A DNA stretch of 64,000 bases from an uncultured Clostridia bacterium (GTDB lineage: Bacteria > Bacillota > Clostridia > Christensenellales > DTU072). This document shows positions 9,140 through 16,571 of the stretch, in pieces; position 1 is the first letter of the stretch; every line of letters starts with the position of its first letter. The position numbers and the translations under genes were made by a program. Below the pieces are notes generated by a model that saw nothing but the letters and a program-made list of their open reading frames with translations, ran no database searches and had not been told where the DNA came from. The stretch spans positions 62,001 through 126,000 of the forward strand of contig CALVUD010000002.1 of NCBI GenBank assembly GCA_944363505.1, in the 5' to 3' direction.

Positions 9140-9320
9140 AAATATATCCTCCTTGTTTTTCGCCCGCGGGCGGATGTCCGTCATAAAAAGAAAATGTGTT
9201 TCGCTAACGGAAACACATCTCGCCACAAGCCGTATACCGTACATAAGCAGGCATTCGGATTATAGATTATATCGTAACCGCTTTACATACGCTTGCGGTG
9301 AGATGCGTCATCTTCTTTGC
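9140..9320 (-). promoter_or_regulatory. infC leader (L20-type ribosomal protein leader)
   Basis: The region between the promoter and the infC start is about 180 nt long. It holds a terminator hairpin and a long-range pairing: 9292-9305 with 9216-9229 (CATCTCACCGCAAG with CTTGTGGCGAGATG, 14 positions, one mismatch and one G-U). The 3' arm overlaps the 5' arm of the terminator by 3 nt. This architecture matches Firmicute L20 leaders, where L20 binding to a long-range stem promotes termination. Whether this stem is the L20 site or an antiterminator cannot be decided from sequence. Confidence 0.75.
9185..9218 (-). terminator. Attenuator terminator in the infC leader
   Basis: On the minus strand the 9-bp perfect stem ATGTGTTTC/GAAACACAT (9210-9218 with 9194-9202, 7-nt loop) is followed by TTTCTTTTT. 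It sits upstream of the infC start but downstream of the promoter, so it must act as an attenuator and not as a gene-end terminator. Confidence 0.85.
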
Positions 9321-9325
9321 TATAT

Positions 9326-9354
9326 ATTATATCCGAACACGGAGCAGGTGTCAA
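9326..9354 (-). promoter_or_regulatory. Perfect sigma-A promoter of the infC operon
   Basis: TTGACA (9349-9354), a 17-nt spacer and TATAAT (9326-9331) match the consensus exactly. Transcription should start near 9319, at the head of the L20-type leader. Confidence 0.9.
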
Positions 9355-9395
9355 ACACTTTGAAAAAATATTTGAATTTTTTCCGCGTATTTTGT

Positions 9396-9424
9396 CGCCG
9401 CGGAAGCAATCCGTTCCCGCGGCG
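9396..9424. repeat. GC-rich inverted repeat between thrS and the infC promoter
   Basis: Perfect 8-bp arms CGCCGCGG/CCGCGGCG (9396-9403 and 9417-9424) are separated by 13 nt. Neither strand has a T-run after it, so it is not a canonical terminator, but it is the only stable hairpin after thrS and could weaken readthrough into the infC unit or protect the thrS 3' end. Confidence 0.5.
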
Positions 9425-9435
9425 GCATATTAAGT

Positions 9436-11367
9436 CTATTTCAGCGAAAGCGTCTTGGTTTCTTCGGTAACGCGAGCGATGAAATCCTCTATCGGCATTT
9501 GTCCGAGGTCGCCTTCGGAACGGCTCCTGACCGCAACCTGTCCCGATTCGGCTTCTTTGTCGCCGATTATCAGCATGTAGGGAATTTTATCGAGCTGTCC
9601 GCTTCTGATCTTATATCCGATTTTTTCGTTCCTTATGTCGGCTTCGGCACGGATACCCGCATAACGCAGCTTTTCGACGATCTCCCTTACCGCATCCTGA
9701 GTGCGCTCCGTAAGGCTCATCACCCTGACCTGTTCGGGAGCCATCCATACGGGGAAAGCGCCCTTGTATTTTTCTATAAGCAACGCGATCGTCCTTTCGT
9801 AACAGCCCATCGAAGTGCGGTGTATGATGTACGGGCGAACCTTGACGCCGTTCTCGTCGACATAGGTCATGTCGAAATTTTCCGCAAGGAACATATCGAC
9901 CTGCAAGGTTATAAGCGTGTCTTCCTTGCCGTATACGTTCTTTATCTGAATGTCGAGTTTGGGTCCGTAGAACGCCGCCTCGCCGATGCCGACGGTGTAT
10001 TTCAAGCCGATATGGTTGAGTATTTTTTCCATTTCCGCCTCGGCTTTTTCCCACTTCTCGGGGTCGTTGATATATTTGTCGGTATCGTTCGGATCCCACT
10101 TCGAAAAGCGGTAGGTTACGTCGGAATCGAGTCCGAACGCTTTAAGCATGAACCGCGCGAGTTCCAGCGCGTCCCTGAATTCCTTTTCCAGCTGCGAAGG
10201 CATGCAGATAATGTGGCCTTCGGAAATGGTGAACTGTCTGACGCGGATAAGCCCGTGCATTTCGCCGCTGGCTTCGTTTCTGAACAGCGTCGATGTCTCG
10301 CCGTAACGGATCGGCAAATCCCTGTACGACTTCATTCCGTTATTATATATCGTATATTGGAACGGGCAGGTCATCGGCCTTAACGCCATCACTTCGTTTT
10401 CGTTCTCGTTGTCGATGACGAACATGCCGTCGCGGTAATGATCCCAATGTCCGGATATTTTGTAAAGAGCGCTCTTTGCCATATAGGGCGTTTTGGTGCG
10501 CACGTAACCGCGGCGTTCCTCCTCGTCCTCGACGAATCGTGTCAGGATCTGATACAGTTTTGCGCCCTTGGGCATCAGAAGCGGCAGACCTTGTCCGATA
10601 TTTTCGTCGGTCATGAATATTCCGAGTTCCCTGCCGAGCTTGTTGTGATCGCGAAGTTTGGCCTCTTCCAAAGCCTTCAGATAATCCTCGAGGTCGGATT
10701 TTTTATTGAATGCGGTGCCGTAAATGCGCGTCAAAACCTTGTTGTTTTCGTCGCCGCGCCAGTAAGCGCCCGCTATCGACGTAAGCTTGAACGCCTTGAT
10801 ATAACCCGTAGAAGGAATGTGCGGACCCGCGCAAAGGTCCACGAAATCTCCCTGACGGTAAAGGCTTATCACCGCGTCGTCCGGCAGATCGTTTATAAGC
10901 TCGACTTTATAGCTTTCCTCCTGCTCGCCGAAAAACTTCAGCGCGTATTTGCGACTGACCTCCTCGCGCACTATCGGAATGTTTTCCTTTATTATCTTTT
11001 TCATTTCCGCCTCGATTGCGGGAAGCGCCTCCATGTTTATCGGCGTCATGAAATCGAAATCGTAATAAAAACCGTTCTCTATCGCGGGACCTATCGCCAC
11101 ACGCGCGGTGGGATAAATCCTTTTGACCGCCTGAGCCAGCACGTGAGCGGCGCTGTGACGGTACGCGCGGCGTCCCTCTTCGGTAGTAAAATCCAAAAAC
11201 TCTACTTCGGCGTCGCAGGTGATCGGAACGTTCATCTCCGTTATCTTACCGTTGACGCGCGCAACCAAAGCGTTGCGGAAAAGCCCTTCGGAAACAGAAC
11301 GGGCTATTTCGGCGGGAGTTGCTCCCGCTTCGAACTCTTTTTTATCGCCTCTTAGATTGATGATCAT
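9436..11367 (-). CDS. thrS: Threonine-tRNA ligase
   Basis: ThrRS has 643 residues with its full domain set: TGS (1-60); editing domain with HSAAH (71-75) and the conserved DLCAGPHIPSTG (178-189); class II catalytic core with MRPMTCPFQ (Cys334 as zinc ligand), RNEASGEMHGL and the GCYERTIALLIE motif 3; and a C-terminal anticodon-binding domain. It charges tRNA-Thr and removes mischarged Ser. The ATG has AGAGG about 10 nt upstream, 33 nt after the preceding lipoprotein gene. No T-box is visible upstream, which is unusual for a Firmicute synthetase gene; the gene seems to depend on the promoter at 14085-14113 or an unseen internal one. Confidence 0.97.
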   Translation of the reverse strand: MIINLRGDKKEFEAGATPAEIARSVSEGLFRNALVARVNGKITEMNVPITCDAEVEFLDFTTEEGRRAYRHSAAHVLAQAVKRIYPTARVAIGPAIENGFYYDFDFMTPINMEALPAIEAEMKKIIKENIPIVREEVSRKYALKFFGEQEESYKVELINDLPDDAVISLYRQGDFVDLCAGPHIPSTGYIKAFKLTSIAGAYWRGDENNKVLTRIYGTAFNKKSDLEDYLKALEEAKLRDHNKLGRELGIFMTDENIGQGLPLLMPKGAKLYQILTRFVEDEEERRGYVRTKTPYMAKSALYKISGHWDHYRDGMFVIDNENENEVMALRPMTCPFQYTIYNNGMKSYRDLPIRYGETSTLFRNEASGEMHGLIRVRQFTISEGHIICMPSQLEKEFRDALELARFMLKAFGLDSDVTYRFSKWDPNDTDKYINDPEKWEKAEAEMEKILNHIGLKYTVGIGEAAFYGPKLDIQIKNVYGKEDTLITLQVDMFLAENFDMTYVDENGVKVRPYIIHRTSMGCYERTIALLIEKYKGAFPVWMAPEQVRVMSLTERTQDAVREIVEKLRYAGIRAEADIRNEKIGYKIRSGQLDKIPYMLIIGDKEAESGQVAVRSRSEGDLGQMPIEDFIARVTEETKTLSLK

Positions 11368-11399
11368 AATATATTTTACCTCTTGTGAGTTGAATTCTT

Positions 11400-13112
11400 T
11401 TATGCCTGCGCCGCAGCCGCAATTTCGTTTAATCGTGAAAGCAGCGTCTCGTTGTCCGACAAAGTTCCTATCCCGTTCGAAACCGCCGTCAGATCCGAAT
11501 CCGTTCTGGAATCGACTGCGGCGACGAGATAGTTTGCGTCGGAAACAGTAAACCTGTGCGAAACGAGATACGTCAGTTCGTCGTCATCGTCGCCCGAGAT
11601 TTCCTCGTACACTGTATCGGCCGGATATCCGTTTGCCTGCAGCCATGCGGCGATACTCTGACCGTCGTCCGGGGACACGACTTCGTAACCGCCCAACGCT
11701 TCGCCCGCTATCGGCTGATAAACGCCGTCTATCAACGATACCGCGTCGCTTAAAGAAGATGCGCCGTACAGTCTGCCCGCTATGCCTCCGGTATATCCGT
11801 AATAATCGACGACGTAGCCGCCCGCGGCGGAATGGGTAAATTCGCCGAAAGAATTGTTTACATATGTTCCCGACGAAGCGACTGCGTTAAGTTTCGAAAA
11901 GTATACCTGTCCGGCAATGCCTCCCAGATAATGTCTGATCTGAGTGGGAGAGGAAATGTCGAGAGTTATGTCCGAGTAAGCGACGGCGTAACCGAGTACG
12001 GAACCGTTGGAAACGTAACCCGCAATCCCTCCCACGCCGGCGGTGGCGGAAATACCCGCGTTGTACGCTTTGCCGACAGTAACCGAAAAAGCCTCCGTCG
12101 CGGTACCCGAGATTATCTTGGAAAAGTCGCCCATATCCTCGGTGCCCACTATTCCGCCCGCATTGATTCTGGATACGAAATACGCCGAAACTGTACCCGT
12201 AAAGTAAACTTTTTCGGCGAGAGTCCTGTGAGTCAGTCCGAATATACCGCCCGCATTGACAGACGCACCCCACGCCTCCACTCTTCCGGACGAGGAAACG
12301 TTGTTCACGCTGACGTGCGAAACGTTTTCGAGCTTCTGACCCGCGGCGGAAATCGTGGAAATATCCTCGGTTCTCAGCGTTCCGCCGACGCCGCCTATCT
12401 GGACGGTATCGAGCGTTGCCGTTCCGAGCAACCTGTATGCCGCGGCGGTTACGTCCGCAGACGAAGAAACGTTTTTCAAAGTTACGTCGCCTATCGCGTA
12501 TCCGAACACCCCGCCTATGCTCGCGTTCATTTCGGAAGCGTAAATATCCGCGATGCTTTCGTTGAGAATGTTCGAAACGGAGACGGTAACGGAGCCGCTT
12601 ACGGTTACGTTTTCTATGAACGCGTCTCCGTAAATAAATCCCGCCAGTCCTCCCGCGTACAGAATTTCCGCCTCGACGGGAACCTTCACGTTGACGACGA
12701 GGTTCAGATTTTTGACCGTAGCTCCCGCAAGATAACCGAACAATCCGTAACTTGCGCTGGTCGCCAATGCAGAGGTATCCGTTTTATCGGGGGTTTCCGT
12801 ATCGATCGTATAAGTGATCGTATGGCCTTTGCCGTCGAGAGTGCCGCGGAACGACTCGGTTACGGAAGTGCCTATCGGCGCCCAATCGCCGTCGATGAAT
12901 ATGTCGTTCGTCAGCTCGAAAACACCCTGATCGTAGTAAGCGCCGAGGTGCGAGCGAAGTTTTTCCATGTCGGCGGCGGAAGAAACGCTTTCCGTAAAAG
13001 GACCCGCGTTCGTGGGTTCGTCCTTAACGCACGCGCCGAGACCGATCGCGGTAAGAACGGCAAGCGCCAGGCACAGAATCGTCAATACAGGTAATGCGGA
13101 ACGTTTCTTCAT
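11400..13112 (-). CDS. Surface lipoprotein with GLUG-type beta-helix repeats
   Basis: The protein has 570 residues. A lipoprotein signal peptide (MKKRSALPVLTILCLALAVL) ends in the lipobox LGAC with Cys28 as lipidation site. The mature part starts with a short domain (FELTNDIFIDGDWAPIGT), then GTLDGKGHTI and a series of repeats of the type G-L-x-G-x-x-x-G--I-x-N-V--S-G-x-V (for example YGLFGYLAGATVKNLNL, AGGLAGFIYGDAFIENVTV). These recur to about residue 450 and are characteristic of GLUG/right-handed beta-helix adhesin-like proteins. No catalytic motif is evident. It lies in a cluster with a lipase and thrS. A cell-surface binding role is plausible but not shown. Confidence 0.75.
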   Translation of the reverse strand: MKKRSALPVLTILCLALAVLTAIGLGACVKDEPTNAGPFTESVSSAADMEKLRSHLGAYYDQGVFELTNDIFIDGDWAPIGTSVTESFRGTLDGKGHTITYTIDTETPDKTDTSALATSASYGLFGYLAGATVKNLNLVVNVKVPVEAEILYAGGLAGFIYGDAFIENVTVSGSVTVSVSNILNESIADIYASEMNASIGGVFGYAIGDVTLKNVSSSADVTAAAYRLLGTATLDTVQIGGVGGTLRTEDISTISAAGQKLENVSHVSVNNVSSSGRVEAWGASVNAGGIFGLTHRTLAEKVYFTGTVSAYFVSRINAGGIVGTEDMGDFSKIISGTATEAFSVTVGKAYNAGISATAGVGGIAGYVSNGSVLGYAVAYSDITLDISSPTQIRHYLGGIAGQVYFSKLNAVASSGTYVNNSFGEFTHSAAGGYVVDYYGYTGGIAGRLYGASSLSDAVSLIDGVYQPIAGEALGGYEVVSPDDGQSIAAWLQANGYPADTVYEEISGDDDDELTYLVSHRFTVSDANYLVAAVDSRTDSDLTAVSNGIGTLSDNETLLSRLNEIAAAAQA

Positions 13113-13118
13113 ACAGAC

Positions 13119-14024
13119 CTACTTGTTGAACGCCTTGTCTATGAACGCAACAAAATCGTTGTATACTTCGGCGCGGTTGATCTCGTTAAGGATCTCGTGC
13201 CTTGCGCCGGGATACACTTTCAATTCGGCGTTCAGACCGTTTTGGAGATAGAATTTATACAGTTTCTCGGCAAGCACCCCTTTGTTTGAAACGGGGTCGT
13301 CCGAGCCTATGGCGATGAGGATCGGCATTTCCGCAGGTACGGATTTTACCGCGTCCGAATACATGTTTTGGACGCTTCTGAAAAAGTAATAGTAATAATC
13401 GATGCTAAGCGGGTATCCGCAATACTCGTCGGCTTCGTACTCGGCAACCTTTTTGCGGTCACGCGAAAGCCAAGCGAAGCGCTGTCCCTGCGATTCGAAA
13501 GGCTTATTGTACGCGCCGAAGCTCATTTTATCGATAAGCTTTCCGGTCTTTTCTCCGCCGACGAAGAAACGCTGCAGTCCGGCAATCGCTTTACCCATGC
13601 CGACCAAAGCGCCTTTCATATACGCCGTACCCGAAAGGATGCAGCAAACCACGGTATCCGCATAAAGCTCGAGGTATCTTTGCGAAAGAAAACTGCCGTA
13701 AGAATGTCCGAGCAACGCAACTTCGACGCCGTAGGTCTGTTTGGCGTAATCCACAACGCTCTTTATATCACGAACGGAGTTCTCGAAAGAATCGGGAGCG
13801 ACGATGCCGCGTTCGCCGTCGGGGTTGAATTTGTGTCCCCTGTGGTTGTCGGCAAGAACGACGTAACCTTCGCGGTTTAAACGTTTGGCAAAATCGTCGT
13901 AACGGTCGGCATGCTCCGCCATACCGTGCACTATAACGACCGCGCCGATCTTGTTATCCACTTCGTCCCATACCGAAACGGTGTTGATCTTGTCGTCGAA
14001 CGTCCTCAATTCCATGTGTTTCAT
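13119..14024 (-). CDS. Alpha/beta hydrolase, monoacylglycerol lipase / lysophospholipase type
   Basis: The 301-residue cytoplasmic protein has no signal peptide. The alpha/beta-hydrolase features of the Hydrolase_4 (monoacylglycerol lipase) family are complete: oxyanion region HGMAEH (33-38), DNRGH-like DNHRGH (59-64), nucleophile elbow GHSYGS with Ser108, Asp242 in IGSDDPVS and His276 in GARHEILNE. It probably hydrolyses monoacylglycerols or lysophospholipids; the substrate is not determinable. GGAGG precedes the ATG and a good promoter lies at 14085-14113. It is the first gene of lipase-lipoprotein-thrS; 6 nt separate it from the next start. Confidence 0.88.
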   Translation of the reverse strand: MKHMELRTFDDKINTVSVWDEVDNKIGAVVIVHGMAEHADRYDDFAKRLNREGYVVLADNHRGHKFNPDGERGIVAPDSFENSVRDIKSVVDYAKQTYGVEVALLGHSYGSFLSQRYLELYADTVVCCILSGTAYMKGALVGMGKAIAGLQRFFVGGEKTGKLIDKMSFGAYNKPFESQGQRFAWLSRDRKKVAEYEADEYCGYPLSIDYYYYFFRSVQNMYSDAVKSVPAEMPILIAIGSDDPVSNKGVLAEKLYKFYLQNGLNAELKVYPGARHEILNEINRAEVYNDFVAFIDKAFNK

Positions 14025-14084
14025 ATATAGATCCTCCGTCTGCGATTCGCCTTAAAGCCGCCTGCAACTTTATCGGCATAGTAT

Positions 14085-14113
14085 ATATTAACACTCTTTT
14101 GAATATAATTCAA
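14085..14113 (-). promoter_or_regulatory. Sigma-A promoter for the lipase-lipoprotein-thrS unit
   Basis: TTGAAT (14108-14113), a 17-nt spacer and TAATAT (14085-14090) on the minus strand point at the lipase gene. The divergent MurG gene must be transcribed from the same 120-bp gap; a TATAAT on the plus strand (14104-14109) overlaps this -35 but has no recognisable -35 of its own. Confidence 0.7.
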
Positions 14114-14147
14114 CTACTAAAAAACAATTATTTCGGGGGACTGAAAA

Positions 14148-15182
14148 ATGCGGATAGTCGCGTTAACGGGCGGCGGAACGGCGGGACACGTGATGCCCGC
14201 GGTTGCCGTCGGACAATCGCTGAGGAAACTGGGTTTCGGCGTAATTTTCATCGGTGCGGGAGGTATGGAAAAAGAAATAGCCGCCCATTATAAATTTAAA
14301 TTTTTCGAAACGGAAGCAGCAAAATTTCACCGCGGCTTTTCCGCTGAAAATCTGAAGATCCCGTTCGTTCTCCGCCGCGCCGAAAAACAGGCTGAAGGAA
14401 TACTGTCCGAACACAGAGTTACGGCGGTTTTCGCCAAAGGCGGATATGTGTCGCTGCCGACGTGTCTTGCCGCGCGCGCCATGAAAATCCCCGTGATAAA
14501 TCACGAGTCCGATTATTCCATGGGGCTTAGCAACAAACTGATCGCACGCTTTGCCCGAAAGACGCTGACGTCTTTCCCCGAAACTCCCGGCGGCATTTTC
14601 ACGGGCAATCCCATACGTGAAGAACTGTTTAGCGGAAATGCAGAACGGGCACGCAAAAAATACGGTTTGGGAGACGGAAAAACAATATTGATATTCGGAG
14701 GCAGCCAGGGTTCCCTCAGAATAAACAAGTGCGTTTACGAAGCGGTAAAGGGCTTGACGAACCTTGGAGAGGTCGTTCATATCGTCGGCAAAAACGCCTC
14801 CGATCCGCCACGAAGAAAAGGTTACACGGCGATTCCTTACGCCGACGATATCGCCGATTTGTATGCCGCCGCGCACACCGTCGTCATTCGCGGCGGAGCC
14901 AACAGTCTCGCCGAGGCGCACGCTCTGGGAAAACGCATTGTCGTCATCCCTCTTCCCAAAAGCCGCTCCAGCCGCGGAGATCAGGTAGAAAACGCAAAAA
15001 GCTACCGTTCACGCGGTTTTTGCAGCGTGATAGACGAATCCGACCTCAGCACAACCGAGCTGATACGGGCGGTTTCGCGCGAGCTGAATAAAAGCACGAA
15101 CGCCCCCGTTGACGAGGGCGTAGCGGATAAAATAGCACGGATCGTCTCCGCCATCGTCAGCGAAACGGTTACACGCCTATAA
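14148..15182 (+). CDS. murG: MurG-like UDP-N-acetylglucosamine transferase
   Basis: The 344-residue GT28 glycosyltransferase has the MurG signatures GGGTAGH (8-14), FAKGGYVSLP (95-104), FTGNPIREE, FGGSQGS (183-189) and, in the UDP-GlcNAc site, VIRGGANSLAEAHALGKRIVV. MurG transfers GlcNAc to undecaprenyl-PP-MurNAc-pentapeptide to make lipid II at the inner membrane face. Canonical MurG has HEQN; here the motif is HESD (119-122). The gene is alone on the plus strand, outside a division/cell-wall cluster. It may therefore be an accessory paralogue with an altered acceptor. The ATG follows GGGGG at a good distance. The family is certain; a dcw-type housekeeping role is uncertain. Confidence 0.85.
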   Translation: MRIVALTGGGTAGHVMPAVAVGQSLRKLGFGVIFIGAGGMEKEIAAHYKFKFFETEAAKFHRGFSAENLKIPFVLRRAEKQAEGILSEHRVTAVFAKGGYVSLPTCLAARAMKIPVINHESDYSMGLSNKLIARFARKTLTSFPETPGGIFTGNPIREELFSGNAERARKKYGLGDGKTILIFGGSQGSLRINKCVYEAVKGLTNLGEVVHIVGKNASDPPRRKGYTAIPYADDIADLYAAAHTVVIRGGANSLAEAHALGKRIVVIPLPKSRSSRGDQVENAKSYRSRGFCSVIDESDLSTTELIRAVSRELNKSTNAPVDEGVADKIARIVSAIVSETVTRL

Positions 15183-16473
15183 TCTTCAGACTGTCGTCGG
15201 AAGCGTAAAACACGGCGCACTTCCCGTCCGTATCGCGGGTCAGGTAGGCAGCCGAAGTAGTTACCGCCAGGTTCCTCGTAACGGTCTTTCCGTCGTTACC
15301 GATTTCGCACATCGTCAGTTTGTCGCCAGCGGAATACAGACAGACGTAGCCGTTTTCGTAACAGATACAATCGTGTATACTCGTTACTCCGCGCATCAGG
15401 TCGGAATTCGAAGCCGTGAAATTGAGGTTTCCGTCTATTATATAAAGTCTGGTCGAGGTCGCGTGAAGAAGCAACAGAATGCTGTTCCCGTTCATGTACG
15501 CTTCGGCGGCGTCGGCAAGCCCGACCCCCACTCTTTCTTCGTCTACGGTAAATGACGCGTCGTACTTGACGACTTCGACGCCGTTCGCGTTTTTCTCGAC
15601 AGCCAGAAATTTCTGAACCCCGTTTTCGACGTAAGGCGATACGTTAAGGATCTGTTTGTCGGGTATGGTAACTGTAGAAAGCGTTCTTAGCGACGCATCG
15701 GAGATATCTATCTTGACGACCGAATATCCCGAGATCCCGCCTATCACCAGCATATAATAAGCCGCAAAATCGTAAACGGCGAAGATTTCGCCCGCGATCA
15801 CGGAACCCGTAGCTTTGACGACGTTGTCGGATACCGCATACACGTTGTTGTCCGTGCCGGACGTAAAAAGCAGATATCCGTCCGAAAGCGCGAATAACTC
15901 AGCAGACGTGAAGCGGTTCAGCTCCAGCATTACGTCGGATTTCAGATCGAGAGACAACGTATGGATATAGCTTCTTCCGTCGTCGCAAGCGGCAACCGCA
16001 AGTCCGTCCGAGGTCAGCCGTGAATCGAGATACACGTCCCCGCCCGCAAGATGTTTCAAAGCGGAAACCGTGCCGTCGCTTTCGAGTTTGACGACGCTGA
16101 GCGTGCGCTTGCCGCCCACGTTCAGCGCTCCTTCTTTGCCCGAATGAGTGATGACCGCGAAAGTACCCTCCGATGTTTGATGTACGCCGTTCAGCTCGAC
16201 GCCGCCTTCCGCCCAGAGGCTTTGGGTATATCTGTACAGCGCGCTGGCTTCGGGCGGGATCGGAGTAAAGGGCACGACGGGTTCTTCCGCAGGCGGCGTT
16301 TCCTGTTCGTTGTCGTCTGCGGGCGGATCCGGGTCGGGCTTGAACTCGTTACCCTGTTCTCCCGCAAGAGATGACGTCGATTCCTTTTCGGGGATCCACG
16401 CCGCCACCGCCATCAACGCGGCGAGAGTAATCAGCAAAGATATTGCAATAAGTTTAGGCGCTTGTTTTTTCAT
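15169..16473 (-). CDS. Secreted or anchored beta-propeller-like protein, function unknown
   Basis: The protein has 434 residues. The N-terminus (MKKQAPKLIAISLLITLAAL) is a signal peptide or anchor, followed by a Pro/Glu/Asp-rich linker (about 40-75). The rest, from about residue 80, is a string of short beta-strand repeats with Asp-Gly turns (ESDGTVSALKHL, ACDDGRSYIHTL, LSDGYLLFTSGTDNNVYAVS), as in beta-propellers of outer-surface proteins. No enzyme motif is seen. AAGGAGAG precedes the ATG. It converges on the MurG-like gene, and the last 14 nt of both overlap tail to tail. It lies downstream of recG but 98 nt away, so separate transcription is possible. Unrecognised family. Confidence 0.65.
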   Translation of the reverse strand: MKKQAPKLIAISLLITLAALMAVAAWIPEKESTSSLAGEQGNEFKPDPDPPADDNEQETPPAEEPVVPFTPIPPEASALYRYTQSLWAEGGVELNGVHQTSEGTFAVITHSGKEGALNVGGKRTLSVVKLESDGTVSALKHLAGGDVYLDSRLTSDGLAVAACDDGRSYIHTLSLDLKSDVMLELNRFTSAELFALSDGYLLFTSGTDNNVYAVSDNVVKATGSVIAGEIFAVYDFAAYYMLVIGGISGYSVVKIDISDASLRTLSTVTIPDKQILNVSPYVENGVQKFLAVEKNANGVEVVKYDASFTVDEERVGVGLADAAEAYMNGNSILLLLHATSTRLYIIDGNLNFTASNSDLMRGVTSIHDCICYENGYVCLYSAGDKLTMCEIGNDGKTVTRNLAVTTSAAYLTRDTDGKCAVFYASDDSLKIIGV

Positions 16474-16571
16474 AGGCTCTCCTTTTTACGAGCCGATTAT
16501 AAAACAAGCTTTTTCCTCGGTGTGGATTACGACAAATCTTCTGAAAAGTATATATAAATCGCGGCGACGAT

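Noticed and set aside
9140..9244. Longer infC with ATG at 9184 or earlier
   Set aside because: No ribosome binding site, overlaps the leader terminator, and exceeds the family N-terminus; ATT at 9139 fits better.
9396..9424. Terminator of thrS
   Set aside because: The stem is strong but has no T-run on either strand, so it is reported only as an inverted repeat.
11368..11399. T-box upstream of thrS
   Set aside because: Only 32 nt separate it from the preceding gene; no room and no T-box motif.
11832..13094. 420-codon plus-strand frame
   Set aside because: Antisense to the GLUG lipoprotein, Arg/Ser-rich shadow composition, no start signals.
14081..14109. Divergent plus-strand promoter for the MurG-like gene
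   Set aside because: TATAAT at 14104 has no acceptable -35 at 16-18 nt; left as uncertain.
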